A stretch of DNA of 64,000 bases from an archaeon (lineage in GTDB: Archaea; Nanobdellota; Nanobdellia; Woesearchaeales; GW2011-AR9), in assembly GCA_018696395.1 (NCBI GenBank), contig JABHQR010000006.1, forward strand, positions 1 to 64,000, given 5' to 3'. Each line of letters opens with the position of its first letter. Position 1 is the first letter of the stretch. The position numbers and the translations under genes were made by a program. Below, in pieces: positions 54,701 through 62,885 of this stretch. Under the pieces are notes generated by a model that did no database searches, was not told where the DNA came from, and worked only from the letters and a program-made list of their open reading frames with translations.

Positions 54701-55429
54701 TTAAATTTTTCAAAAAAGTTTTTACCTTCAAGCAGAGGTTCTACTATGGATGCCCCTTTAGTACTTACTGCAACATTATCTCCTGCTGAAGTTGATGATC
54801 AAGTATTAGGTATTGATGTTATGTGGAAATATCCTTTGGAATTTTATGAAGCTGCAGAAAAAATGAAAGCACCGTGGGATGTTAAATGGGGTCCAGAAAA
54901 TAAGAAAATTGAACAATTAGCAGATAGGCTCGATACTGAAAAACAATATGAAGATTTTGGGTTTACACATAATGTTGATAATTTTAATGATGGTATTTTA
55001 TGTTCAGATTATAAAATTTTACCCAGTATGAAAGAAAAATTATTTGGTCAGATGGAAATTGCAAGAAAAGTAAGAGCTGTTGATATGGACCATGTTGCTC
55101 AAATGGTTATTCAAAAACATTTTTTGAGTGATCTTAAAGGTAATTTTAGAAAATTTTCAATGCAAGATTTTCGTTGTCCAAAATGTAATACTAAATATCG
55201 AAGACCACCATTGTCTAATAAGTGTTTACAATGTAATAATCCAAAATTAATATTTACTATCTCTGAAGGTTCAGTAGTAAAATATTTGGGACCTTCATTA
55301 GAGCTGACTGATGCCTATGATTTTTCACCATACCTTAAACAAACTATTTTTATGTTAAAAAGAAGTATTGATGCAGTATTTGGTAAAGATAAAGATAAAC
55401 AAGTTGGTTTAGGTTCTTTTATGACCTAA
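51779..55429 (+). CDS. polC: DNA polymerase D large subunit DP2
   Basis: The 1216-residue protein is collinear with archaeal DP2: N-terminal helices, RGAGGTASS, GRPVLTHPLAEGGFRLRYGR, GARMGRPEKAKMR, zinc clusters (CSECKK, CETCGNECNKKYYCREC), and the catalytic RDCDGDEAAV with the two aspartates. A further zinc site is CPKCNTKY...CLQC. The C-terminal QVGLGSFM looks like a PIP box for PCNA. No intein interrupts it, although inteins are common at this gene. GGTGG lies upstream of ATG 51779. The 171-bp gap after DP1 holds no obvious gene. Confidence 0.97.
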   Translation: MDIKASPEIKKYFLQLGKEVDKCYSIAEKARKKNLDPEPNVEIMLARNMAERVIGLVSMVAPQLLKTKIPERIQELEEEYGVLDWRVGFKLAEEVAKEQFCKFKDKQEAIEIGIRTGFAYLTLGIVAAPLEGFIGIEIKKRKDGKEYFALKYAGPIRGAGGTASSTSVILSDYVRVKMGYASYDPDETEVKRYTAEINDYHERITNLQYRPSEEELKFMVSHLPVEVDGDPTEKIEVSNFKDLPRISTNLIRGGVALVLAEGLCQKAPKLWKRLSKWGKDFDLEWEFMGEFIKLKEKIHAQHSGKKESKSGDNNEEVKVQPNDTFIADLVAGRPVLTHPLAEGGFRLRYGRGRTSGFSAAAAHPATLIALDKYIAIGTQLKVERPGKAATITLCDDIEPPIVKLNTGELIKLKTSEEAKKHVKNIAEIVFLGDILFNYGDFSENGQKLVPAGYCPEWWSLHLNRSILEHFDKDVNSKISDNMITKISNQLKIDINILFDCLNEPLNFIPLFEDAVSLSKLLAIPIHPEYTHYWKLMPFDDLITLLKYLKLGKIKKDDKGLRKIVLPYLLTSENKDFFEKSKRVLEFLGVQHKVVNNESIVIERIETKSMLLALNIKDQDSINNFDIPNFENSSYKNVLDYINKNILKDKNFIIKDKAGTFIGARMGRPEKAKMRSMKGKPHSLFPVGEEGGRLRCFQSSMKAGKVTSNFPLYNCSECKKETIYKICETCGNECNKKYYCRECGDLDKETCRHGNTISYKNKEIDINYYFDVALKNVKEKIYPDLIKGIKGTSNKEHLIENLSKGILRAKHNIYVNKDGTTRYDCTELPLTHFKPKEVRTSVEKLIKLGYTQDIFGNELENNNQILELKPQDLVLPGLNLLEESSATVMKNVANYVDNILKSFYGLKPYYNIKSEEDLAGHLVIGLAPHISAGTVGRIIGFSETQGLLAHPMFHAGLRRDCDGDEAAVLLLLDGLLNFSKKFLPSSRGSTMDAPLVLTATLSPAEVDDQVLGIDVMWKYPLEFYEAAEKMKAPWDVKWGPENKKIEQLADRLDTEKQYEDFGFTHNVDNFNDGILCSDYKILPSMKEKLFGQMEIARKVRAVDMDHVAQMVIQKHFLSDLKGNFRKFSMQDFRCPKCNTKYRRPPLSNKCLQCNNPKLIFTISEGSVVKYLGPSLELTDAYDFSPYLKQTIFMLKRSIDAVFGKDKDKQVGLGSFMT

Positions 55430-55472
55430 TTTTAATAAATCTATAAATTAAATATTTAAAAAAATTAATTTA

Positions 55473-55769
55473 TTATCCCATATAAACTTCTGCATGAGGA
55501 ATATCTTGTATTATCATGATTTTATTATTGTCTACTAAATTTAATTCTTTAAGAATTTTTAGTGATTCTTTACCAGTAAAATGAAGAATATAAGAACATT
55601 TTATTTTATCAATAATCTTCTTTTTATCAAACTCACAACCTTGAAAAAATTTAATACTTAAATCAATATCTATTTTATCATTACTAAGTTTTTTCCCAAT
55701 CAGTTCTTTATCTGTTACAACAAGAATAACACCATTATTAGTACTAATTTCATTAACAATAAATTTCAT
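55473..55769 (-). CDS. DUF424 family protein
   Basis: The 98-residue protein matches the archaeal DUF424 pattern: GVILVVTDKELIGKKLSN, SIKFFQG, a middle helix, and IIQDIPHAEVYMG at the end. The family is widespread in archaea but uncharacterised. It is often found with translation genes; here it follows aIF2-beta by 8 nt, which supports a role tied to translation (inference). Confidence 0.82.
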   Translation of the reverse strand: MKFIVNEISTNNGVILVVTDKELIGKKLSNDKIDIDLSIKFFQGCEFDKKKIIDKIKCSYILHFTGKESLKILKELNLVDNNKIMIIQDIPHAEVYMG

Positions 55770-55777
55770 TTTATAAT

Positions 55778-56188
55778 CTATTTAATATTTTTAACTGGTT
55801 TTTTTGTACCACAAGCTAAACATCTTAAATAAGAAATACCTTTCTCTTCAATTAATTGTGTTTCGGGCTTACCGCATTCTGAACAAAATACAAATTCACT
55901 AGCATATTTTTTAATTTTATTATTGAATTTACTTGCTGCAATTTTAGAATTAAATATTGCTCTATCTCCAAAAAATTTACCTGAACTAGCAGTTTCTCTT
56001 AAAATATATTTTATTAAATGAACTGGATCTCTTCCTAGATCTTTAGCGATTTTTTTAAGGTTTACAATAACTGTTTTGTTACCTTCAATATGACCTATTA
56101 CTTTATCTAATACAAACCTGTCTGAACTAGATAACTCTTCTGGTAACTCTTCTTGAGCTTTCTTTAGTAATTCTTCATAACTTTCCAT
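55778..56188 (-). CDS. eif2b: Translation initiation factor aIF2 beta subunit
   Basis: From ATG 56188 the protein has 136 residues, the usual size. MESYEELLKKAQEEL is the typical N terminus, followed by the alpha/beta core (LGRDPVHLIKYILRE) and a zinc ribbon (CSECGKPET ... CLACGTKKP). It is part of the heterotrimer that brings initiator tRNA to the ribosome. A longer in-frame start at 56254 is unlikely. Confidence 0.95.
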   Translation of the reverse strand: MESYEELLKKAQEELPEELSSSDRFVLDKVIGHIEGNKTVIVNLKKIAKDLGRDPVHLIKYILRETASSGKFFGDRAIFNSKIAASKFNNKIKKYASEFVFCSECGKPETQLIEEKGISYLRCLACGTKKPVKNIK

Positions 56189-56335
56189 TTTTAGTATTGT
56201 TTTATAGCTTATTTTATAAATCTTATTAGTTATATTTCTGTTTTGATTAACCAAACATTTAAATATTTAATAATATCTATTGTAGTATCAATAATCAAAT
56301 AATAATAACATAATAATTAGAGAGGTGTATAAAAT

Positions 56336-56560
56336 ATGGCAACATTATCTTTGTCTGAAGTAATTTTAGCTGTAATAATTGGAACTTTAGCAGCAATAGT
56401 ATACTCTTTGAGGGTTTTAATACTTTTAGAGAGAAGGGTAGCTGGTATGGAAAGTAACATTGAAAGAATGACCAATAGGGTTCTAAAAGAAGAAACTATC
56501 ATTGAAAAGGCTATACTTAAGAAACCTAAAAAAATCAAACGTAAAAAATCAAAAAGATAA
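56336..56560 (+). CDS. Small single-helix membrane protein with coiled coil and basic tail
   Basis: The 74-residue protein has a hydrophobic helix (about 7-30), a short amphipathic coil (about 33-55) and a Lys-rich tail (KKPKKIKRKKSKR). GAGAGGTG lies upstream of the ATG. It ends 2 nt from the convergent TFE gene. Function unknown; it could tether something to the membrane. Confidence 0.65.
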   Translation: MATLSLSEVILAVIIGTLAAIVYSLRVLILLERRVAGMESNIERMTNRVLKEETIIEKAILKKPKKIKRKKSKR

Positions 56561-56562
56561 AT

Positions 56563-57408
56563 TTATTTTTTCTTTTTAATATTTTTTTTCTTTACTTCTT
56601 TATTTTTAGTAATTTTTTTTTTCTTAGAATTTGTTTTTGATTTAGCAACTTTCTTCTTATCTTTAGTAACTGATTTTTTTATTTCTTTTTCAAGATTATT
56701 TTTCTTTTTAGAAACTTTTTTCTTAATTATAGTTTTTTTCTTTAAATTTGATTTGGCTGTTGTACTTTTCTTTTTCTTAGTTACTTTCTTTTTCTTAGTT
56801 GTTGTTACTTTTTTCTTTTCAACTTTTCTTTTTTTCACTTCTTTCTTTTCACTTTCAATTTTCTTTTTTCTTGCTTTTTTAGCTGCTTTTATTTTTTCTT
56901 CTTCTATTAATTTTAATTCTAAAGAGATCTCTTCAATTCTAGAATTTAATTCTTTAATTCTTTTTTCATTATTATCTTGTTCAAGTAATTTACCACATTC
57001 AGGACAATGAAAATCAAAATCACTAGAATCATCAAAATCTAATCTAACACATTCAGAAAGACAATAAAAGAAAATTTCGTTTTGTTCTTTATTAAGTAAA
57101 TGTTTAAGATTCATTAATAAAATTTTTCTTCTTTTAATGTATTCAAATTTTATACTTTCATTAATTAAGGTCCAATAATAAATATACCATCCTTTTTGTT
57201 TGTCCTTTTTTCTAGTAAATGAAACTAAATTATGGTTATAAAGAAGATAAAGCATTTTTCTAATTACTTTAATATCTTTGTTGAGTTTTTTAGCTAAATC
57301 AAATTCAGAAATGTTATCACTTTTTTTTAATAATGAAACTAAATCAAGTCCTACTTCACCTAGAATTTTAATAATCACTTCATCGATTTTTTTTTTAGTT
57401 AATCTCAT
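56563..57408 (-). CDS. tfe: Transcription factor E (TFE-alpha) with a long lysine-rich tail
   Basis: The N-terminal winged helix (about 1-115; FDLAKKLNKDIKVIRKMLYLL and GWYIYYWTL) and a zinc ribbon (YCLSEC ... CPECGKLLEQ, about 116-143) identify TFE. TFE helps open promoters. The first Cys pair has spacing C-x3-C rather than C-x2-C. After a short coil, residues from about 165 to 281 are overwhelmingly Lys with Thr, Ser and Val, like a histone H1 tail. Typical TFE is about 170-190 residues, so the tail is an addition. Confidence 0.88.
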   Translation of the reverse strand: MRLTKKKIDEVIIKILGEVGLDLVSLLKKSDNISEFDLAKKLNKDIKVIRKMLYLLYNHNLVSFTRKKDKQKGWYIYYWTLINESIKFEYIKRRKILLMNLKHLLNKEQNEIFFYCLSECVRLDFDDSSDFDFHCPECGKLLEQDNNEKRIKELNSRIEEISLELKLIEEEKIKAAKKARKKKIESEKKEVKKRKVEKKKVTTTKKKKVTKKKKSTTAKSNLKKKTIIKKKVSKKKNNLEKEIKKSVTKDKKKVAKSKTNSKKKKITKNKEVKKKNIKKKK

Positions 57409-57516
57409 TTTTAGTTAAAAACCTTTTAGTATTAGGTTATAGTAACAACATTTATTAAAGGTTAGACTTTTAAATCTTTCGCTTTTATCAGGATTTTCAA
57501 GGTTTTCATAAATGTT

Positions 57517-57909
57517 TTAATTTTTTAAAATCTCTTGCAGATTTAATCCTTTAATATTAGCAAGTTCCAATGAAGCTAAGTAAGAATTCTCTTTTTCTTC
57601 TAAATCTTCAATCATAAAAAATATCCATTCTTTACCTGGGAATTTTAAAGCTATCCAAGCTTCAGCTCCGAAATTATTAGCAAATATTTTTAATTGACTT
57701 ATTTCATCCCTACTAAGATATTTTTTCTTATCTTTTGTAGTTTTACATTCAATTGCAATCCGTCTATATCCATTTCCAGCTAGAACATCTGGGCTTGGGT
57801 ATTTAGAACTTCCAGAACCAGCAATTCTAACTGCACTCCAATTATTCTCATGAAGTAACTTAATTAGTTCTCGTTCTGCATTAGAACCTTTAGCTTTTCT
57901 ATTAATCAT
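57517..57909 (-). CDS. hjc: Holliday junction resolvase Hjc
   Basis: The 130-residue protein has the archaeal Hjc pattern: KGSNAERELIKLL with the catalytic Glu, RIAGSGSSKYPSPDVLAGN with Asp, and IAIECKTTKDKKKYL with the Glu-x-Lys motif. It cleaves four-way junctions in recombination. It is encoded 1 nt downstream of RNase Z on the same strand. Confidence 0.95.
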   Translation of the reverse strand: MINRKAKGSNAERELIKLLHENNWSAVRIAGSGSSKYPSPDVLAGNGYRRIAIECKTTKDKKKYLSRDEISQLKIFANNFGAEAWIALKFPGKEWIFFMIEDLEEKENSYLASLELANIKGLNLQEILKN

Positions 57910-57910
57910 T

Positions 57911-58804
57911 TTACAAGTTAACTTTCATAAAATCATGAGCAAAAATAGTCTCTTGGAAATAATTTTTAGCTTCTTCAACTAAAACATTAACATCTTTATA
58001 TCTTAAGCTAGGATGAGTTAAAATTAATTTTTTAACTCCATGTTGACTTGCAATTAGGGCAGCATCCTTGGCTGTCAAATGTAAATATTCCTCAGCTTTA
58101 TTTTCTTCATTAGAATGAAATGAACATTCAGAAACTAATAAATCTGAATCTTCTGCAAGTTTGTTTGCTCCATCACAATTAATGGTATCTGAAATATAAG
58201 AAAATTTTTTACCATAAACTTTGTAAGTTACATCTTTATGATTAATTTTTTGATTATTAAATTGAATATCTTTGCCTTCTTGCAATTTACCCAATTCTGG
58301 CCCTTCGTTTAATCCTAATCGTTTTGCTTTAGCCATATTAATTCTAAGTTTATCCTTTTCAGTAAAAGAGAAACCTATACAAGTAGTACCATGTTCTAGT
58401 TTAGCAGCTTCTAATCTGAACTCTTTGTTCTCAAAAATGATGCCTTCATTAACTTCATTAATTTCAAAATCGATAACGTCTTTACTGAAAAATGCTTTTA
58501 ACATATGTTCAATGTATTTTTTTGTACCTTTTGGACCATAAATTTCAACTTTTTTTGCGTATTGGTCGGTTCCCATAGTACTCATTAAACCTGGTAATCC
58601 CAATACATGGTCTCCATGCCAATGACTAATACAAATTTTAGTAATTTTACTTGGTTTAATTCCCCCAATTCTCATTTGTCTTTGAGTACCTTCACCGCAA
58701 TCAAATAAAATATTTTCAGATTTGTAAGTTAATAATATGCTTGGGTGATTTCTTTCTTTAGTTGGTTGCATACTACTAGTTCCTAAAAAAGTTATTTTTG
58801 TCAT
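57911..58804 (-). CDS. rnz: Ribonuclease Z
   Basis: The 297-residue metallo-beta-lactamase-fold protein has ITFLGTSSMQPTKERN, FDCGEGTQRQM and HWHGDH at 61-66, a later YISDT motif and a His near the C terminus (LTHPSLRYKD). It trims the 3' end of tRNA precursors. It forms a likely operon with hjc and the HAD gene. Confidence 0.95.
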   Translation of the reverse strand: MTKITFLGTSSMQPTKERNHPSILLTYKSENILFDCGEGTQRQMRIGGIKPSKITKICISHWHGDHVLGLPGLMSTMGTDQYAKKVEIYGPKGTKKYIEHMLKAFFSKDVIDFEINEVNEGIIFENKEFRLEAAKLEHGTTCIGFSFTEKDKLRINMAKAKRLGLNEGPELGKLQEGKDIQFNNQKINHKDVTYKVYGKKFSYISDTINCDGANKLAEDSDLLVSECSFHSNEENKAEEYLHLTAKDAALIASQHGVKKLILTHPSLRYKDVNVLVEEAKNYFQETIFAHDFMKVNL

Positions 58805-58822
58805 AGTTATATTCTCTTTATT

Positions 58823-59461
58823 TTATATGTTTAATACTTTTTCTAATTCTTTTAAATCTTTCACTTTTGGATGAAATTCTCTTGCATTTTTTCGATCAAT
58901 TAAAATAGATCTGATGTTATTTCTCTTTGCAGGTATAATATCACTTTGTATGCCATCACCTATCATAATACAATCTTCTGGTTTAATTTTTTCTTTTTCT
59001 AATATCAATTTAAAAAAATCTGGATCACTTTTAATAATTCCTAATTCGCAAGATAAATAAATCTTGTCAAAATATTTATTTAAATCATATTTATCTAAAA
59101 CATTTCTAACTGAAGATTTATCAGAATTTGAAACTAAAATTAATTTATATTTATCTTTGATTTTTTGTAATGATTCATTAACATCAGAATATGGTTCTGC
59201 TAACATCCAAGATTTATTCCATAAACCAATTGATTTTTCTATTTTTTCATTTTCAATAGGAATTTTAAATTCTTTACAAACATTTTCAAAAGATAATCTT
59301 AAATTTTCAAAACAAGTTGACATCATAGCCTTTTCCATCCTTACAATATAATCTTGGAATGGAATTTTAATGTTTAAAATGTTTTTAATTTGTTTTACAG
59401 GACTCCAAACTCCATTTTCTACAATTGTTCCCCAAAAATCTAATAAAATCACTTTTGCCAT
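58823..59461 (-). CDS. HAD-superfamily hydrolase
   Basis: From ATG 59461 the protein has 212 residues. Motifs are DFWGT at 7-11 (motif I), VSNSD (motif II), the conserved Lys in GIIKSDPDFF, and GDGIQSDI (motif IV). In motif I the acid/base Asp of DxDGT is Trp, so standard phosphatase activity may be weakened. The substrate is unknown. It lies 18 nt upstream of RNase Z. Confidence 0.82.
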   Translation of the reverse strand: MAKVILLDFWGTIVENGVWSPVKQIKNILNIKIPFQDYIVRMEKAMMSTCFENLRLSFENVCKEFKIPIENEKIEKSIGLWNKSWMLAEPYSDVNESLQKIKDKYKLILVSNSDKSSVRNVLDKYDLNKYFDKIYLSCELGIIKSDPDFFKLILEKEKIKPEDCIMIGDGIQSDIIPAKRNNIRSILIDRKNAREFHPKVKDLKELEKVLNI

Positions 59462-59517
59462 AATATCAGTTAATATACACAATAATTTTATAAATTATTA
59501 GGTTCATTTTGTAAGTT

Positions 59518-60555
59518 ATGGTAAATGATATTAATAATAAATTTAAATTAATTACATCTGATTTACAAGAAGTTATTGGTGAAGATAAGATTAAAGAAAT
59601 TCTTAAAGAAAGAGATTTAAAAATATATTGGGGTGCTGCTCCTACTGGGAAATTGCATATGGGTCATTTTGTTCCAATGATGAAAATTGCAGATTTCTTA
59701 GAAGCAGGTTGTCATGTTACAGTTCTCTTTGCTAATATACATGCTTATTTAGATAATATGAAAAGTACATGGGACTTATTAGATAAAAGAACAGAATATT
59801 ATGAATTTACAATTAAAGAAATGCTTAAATTAGTTGATGTTCCAATTGATAAATTAAAATTTGTAAGGGGTACAGATTTTCAATTAAGTGAGAAATATAC
59901 ATTAGATATGTATAAATTATCAGCCTTATCAAGTACTAGGGATACCCAAAGAGCAGGCGCAGAAGTTGTCAAACAAACTGAAACTCCAAAAATGAGTGGA
60001 CTTTTGTATCCTATTTTACAATCACTTGATGAAGAATATCTTGGAGTTGATGTTCAGTTTGGTGGTATTGACCAAAGAAAAATATTCATGTTTGCAAGAG
60101 AGTTCTTACCAAAAATAGGGTATAAAAAAAGAATTCATTTAATGAATCCTTTAGTTCCAGGTCTTGGTGAAAGTGGTAAAATGAGTTCTAGTGAACCTAA
60201 TTCTAAAATCGATTTTGATGACACTGATAAACAAATTAAAAAGAAAATAAATAAATCTTATTGTCAAGATGGTGTTGTAAATGGGAATGGTATTTTAGCA
60301 ATGTTAAAGTATATCTTATTTAAGAAAGTAAATAAAGAAAATAGAGAGTTTGTTATTGATAGGCCAGAAGAGTATGGTGGTAAAATTTCATTTAAAACAT
60401 ATGAAGAAGTTGAAAAATCATTTGCATCAAAAGAATTATCTTCAATTGATTTAAAACAAGGCATAATTATAGAAATGATTAATTTTATTACACCTTTAAG
60501 AACAATTTTAGAAGAAAATAAAAACTTATTTGATGGGGCGTATTCTCATAAATAA
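59518..60555 (+). CDS. tyrS: Tyrosyl-tRNA synthetase
   Basis: The 345-residue class I synthetase has GAAPTGKLHMGHF (HIGH motif at about 46-49), the Tyr-binding region around QFGGIDQRKIFMFARE and KMSSS at about 221-225. Its length and sequence fit the archaeal/eukaryotic TyrRS rather than TrpRS. It is a single gene, convergent with the M16 peptidase gene. Confidence 0.93.
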   Translation: MVNDINNKFKLITSDLQEVIGEDKIKEILKERDLKIYWGAAPTGKLHMGHFVPMMKIADFLEAGCHVTVLFANIHAYLDNMKSTWDLLDKRTEYYEFTIKEMLKLVDVPIDKLKFVRGTDFQLSEKYTLDMYKLSALSSTRDTQRAGAEVVKQTETPKMSGLLYPILQSLDEEYLGVDVQFGGIDQRKIFMFAREFLPKIGYKKRIHLMNPLVPGLGESGKMSSSEPNSKIDFDDTDKQIKKKINKSYCQDGVVNGNGILAMLKYILFKKVNKENREFVIDRPEEYGGKISFKTYEEVEKSFASKELSSIDLKQGIIIEMINFITPLRTILEENKNLFDGAYSHK

Positions 60556-60567
60556 ATTTTAGTAATA

Positions 60568-61794
60568 TTATTTATTAATCTTTTTTTTCTTTTTATCATA
60601 TAAAACAACCATTGTGTGTTGTTGAAAATATTTTTTAATTACTCTTTTTACATCTTTTTTAGTAACTTTCTTGATATTATTAATAAACTGTTGCATGACT
60701 TTTGCATTTTTACATTGTTCCCAATATAATATCTGATCAGCAAGTTTTTGGTTGTCTTCTAAGTCTAAATAATAATTCCCTTCAATATAACTTTTTGCTT
60801 CATTTAATTCTTGGTCAGAAATATTTTCTAATTTTTGAATATTTTCTAAAATTATTCTTTTAGCAAGATTAAGTTTATTTTTGTCTAATCCAACATAAAT
60901 AGCAAAATAACCAAAACTTGGTTCAGAAATATTTTCAGATCCAATTTCATATGCTAATCCTCTTTTAGTTCTGATCTCATTAAATAATTTTCCACTTTGG
61001 CCTCTCCCCAAAACTGCATCTATCACATCAAGAACGTAAGAATCTTTATTGTCTCTTTTAATTGTTTTGAATCCCATAACTGCATAAGTATTTGATATTG
61101 ATTTATGTTCTTTTTTAACTTTATTTTTAGTTTGTTTAGGTTCATTAATTTTTAACTTTTTAACTTTTTCACCTTTTTTAATATTAAAGGATTTAATTAT
61201 ATTATTTATCCAATCTTTTTTAATGTCTCCTACTACTGCTAAAACCATATTACTAGCAACATATTTCTTATTAAAAAATTTAATAATTTCATCTCTTTTG
61301 ATTTCTTGTATTACTTTTTTATCACCATAAGTAGGATATTTTACTGGGTGTTTTTCAAACAATTGATTTTGTAGTAATGTCCATTGATAATATCTTGGAT
61401 CATCATTAACCATATTAATCTCTTTCATGATGATCTCTTTTTCTTTTACAATATCCGCTTCATTAAATTTAGAATTTTTTATAATGTCTGATATTACATC
61501 TAAAGCTTTATTAAAATGTTTATTTAATACTTTAATATAAATACAAGTTCTTTCACTGCTAGTATAAGCGTTAAATTCTCCACCTATTTTTTCAATTTCA
61601 TTTGAAATATCCCAATTTTTCTTTCTTTTTTCAGTACCTTCAAAAAGTAAATGTTCAATTAAATGTGAAATACCTTTTTCATTAATTTTTTCGTTAACAC
61701 TACCTACTTTAATCATTAATTCAATTACTAAACTTTTTCCTGGTTTTTTTTCAATTAATAATGTCAAACCATTATCTAATACTAACTTTTGCAT
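60568..61794 (-). CDS. M16-family zinc peptidase
   Basis: The 408-residue protein has the inverted zinc motif HLIEH (His44, Glu47, His48) and the third ligand in EIIMKEI (about Glu125). GQSGKLFNEIRTKRGLAYEIG belongs to the C-terminal half that closes the chamber. This two-half architecture matches bacterial and organellar processing peptidases. It probably degrades peptides; the target is unknown. There is no signal peptide, so it acts in the cytosol. Confidence 0.9.
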   Translation of the reverse strand: MQKLVLDNGLTLLIEKKPGKSLVIELMIKVGSVNEKINEKGISHLIEHLLFEGTEKRKKNWDISNEIEKIGGEFNAYTSSERTCIYIKVLNKHFNKALDVISDIIKNSKFNEADIVKEKEIIMKEINMVNDDPRYYQWTLLQNQLFEKHPVKYPTYGDKKVIQEIKRDEIIKFFNKKYVASNMVLAVVGDIKKDWINNIIKSFNIKKGEKVKKLKINEPKQTKNKVKKEHKSISNTYAVMGFKTIKRDNKDSYVLDVIDAVLGRGQSGKLFNEIRTKRGLAYEIGSENISEPSFGYFAIYVGLDKNKLNLAKRIILENIQKLENISDQELNEAKSYIEGNYYLDLEDNQKLADQILYWEQCKNAKVMQQFINNIKKVTKKDVKRVIKKYFQQHTMVVLYDKKKKKINK

Positions 61795-61938
61795 GATTAT
61801 AAGCTTATTTTTGACCTTTATAATGCTTTCGAAGTATATTTTTTAGAAAATACAAATTATATTATATTTTTATAAATTATATCTTAAATACATTTAAATG
61901 AAGCTATTTATCCTCATTTCCTAAAAATAACCACAAAC

Positions 61939-61949
61939 CTTTTAAATCC
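61939..61949 (+). promoter_or_regulatory. Candidate TATA box of tRNA-Pro
   Basis: CTTTTAAATCC is centred about 42 nt before the tRNA, predicting a leader of about 15 nt. TTTATAAAT at 61969-61977 is a stronger match but lies too close to the tRNA to start transcription upstream of it. Confidence 0.35.
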
Positions 61950-61985
61950 GACCTTTTTCAACAAAATGTTTATAAATGGGATTAT

Positions 61986-62102
61986 GGGGCTGTAGTGTAG
62001 CCTGGTTCATATGGTAGGTTAATTAATTTTAATTTATATATGCAGCAACTATCACTAGTGGTTTGGGACCGCTGAACCCCGGTTCGAATCCGGGCAGCCC
62101 CA
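61986..62102 (+). tRNA. tRNA-Pro (UGG) with a noncanonical intron
   Basis: The acceptor stem GGGGCUG pairs with CAGCCCC, followed by the discriminator A at 62102. The T arm is CCCGG-UUCGAAU-CCGGG. The anticodon stem AGUGG/CCGCU (62057-62061/62069-62073) encloses the loop UUUGGGA with anticodon UGG. The precursor is 117 nt, about 43 nt longer than a mature tRNA. The extra bases lie before the anticodon stem, not at position 37/38. Two fits are possible: removal of about 62014-62056 (D stem GUGU/AUAU), or of about 62007-62050 (D stem GUG/CAC, keeping A21). Mature CCA is not encoded. Confidence 0.88.
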
Positions 62103-62141
62103 TTTGAAATTAAATTTATATAATTGGAGGAAATATTTTTT

Positions 62142-62336
62142 ATGCCAACTAAAAGATTTGGAGCTAGGTATGGAAGAAGACCTAAGAAAAGTTTCGCTAA
62201 GATTGAATCTAGTCAGAGATCTAAACACAAATGTCCTTATTGTAATAAATCCGCTGTAAAAAGAGTTGCAGTAGGAATTTGGGAATGTAGAAAGTGTTTA
62301 GTTAAATTTGCAGGTAAGGCTTATACTGCAAACTAA
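62142..62336 (+). CDS. rpl37ae: Large ribosomal subunit protein eL43 (L37Ae)
   Basis: From ATG 62142 the protein has 64 residues. MPTKRFGARYGRRP and the zinc ribbon CPYCNKSAVKRVAVGIWECRKC identify L37Ae. GGAGGAAA upstream is the ribosome binding site. It begins a short operon with rpoP and prefoldin, an arrangement well known in archaea. Confidence 0.95.
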   Translation: MPTKRFGARYGRRPKKSFAKIESSQRSKHKCPYCNKSAVKRVAVGIWECRKCLVKFAGKAYTAN

Positions 62337-62358
62337 TTTAATTAAAGGTATGTTAAAA

Positions 62359-62493
62359 ATGAACTATAAATGTTTCCATTGTGATAAAACTGTAGAAGAT
62401 AGTTATACTCAAACAAGAGTAAGATGTCCTTATTGTGGCGGTAAAATTTTATGTAAAGGAAGGAGTAATGTAACAAAAGTTAAAGCAAGGTAA
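62359..62493 (+). CDS. rpoP: RNA polymerase subunit P (Rpb12-like)
   Basis: From ATG 62359 the protein has 44 residues: MNYKCFHCDKTV, then RVRCPYCGGKIL and a basic end. The two Cys pairs form the zinc ribbon of Rpb12/RpoP. ATG 62350 would add three residues. It lies 22 nt after eL43. Confidence 0.94.
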   Translation: MNYKCFHCDKTVEDSYTQTRVRCPYCGGKILCKGRSNVTKVKAR

Positions 62494-62498
62494 AAATA

Positions 62499-62831
62499 AT
62501 GGATGATTCTAATAATTTAATTCAATTACAACTTTTACAACAAAATTTACAAAATATTTTAATGCAAAAACAACAATTTCAACAAGAATTAATTGAAGTT
62601 GAATCTGCATTAAATGAATTACCTAATTCTAAGGGTTCTTATCAAATTCATGGGAAATTAATGATATGTAAGAATACAGATGAATTAATTAAAGAATTAT
62701 CTGATAAAAAAGAGTTAATTAATTTAAGGTTTAAATCTATAGAAGATCAAGAGAAAAAAATCAAAGAAAACATTGAAAATGTACAGAAAAAGTTTTTATC
62801 TGAAGTAAATAATAATAAATCTGATTCTTAA
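62499..62831 (+). CDS. pfdB: Prefoldin beta subunit
   Basis: The 110-residue protein has two long helices (QLQLLQQNLQNILMQKQQFQ and the C-terminal coil) around a beta hairpin (SKGSYQIHGKLMICKNT). This is the layout of the archaeal beta subunit, which forms a hexamer with alpha to hold unfolded proteins. It follows rpoP by 5 nt. Confidence 0.92.
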   Translation: MDDSNNLIQLQLLQQNLQNILMQKQQFQQELIEVESALNELPNSKGSYQIHGKLMICKNTDELIKELSDKKELINLRFKSIEDQEKKIKENIENVQKKFLSEVNNNKSDS

Positions 62832-62885
62832 AATTAATTATTTATGTTTAATTGAATTTTTTTGAAATTATTTTAAAAAAGAAAT

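Noticed and set aside
51779-55429. Possible intein in PolD large subunit (also considered in mcm and radA)
   Set aside because: All motifs of the three proteins are collinear with their families and no Hint or homing endonuclease block interrupts them.
56753-57010. A hydrophobic frame on the plus strand rich in Phe and Leu
   Set aside because: It is the complement of the Lys-rich tail of TFE; AAA/AAG codons read backwards give Phe and Leu.
62012-62054. Stem in the tRNA region considered as a terminator or separate hairpin RNA
   Set aside because: It lies between the two halves of a complete tRNA-Pro cloverleaf, so an intron is the simpler reading.
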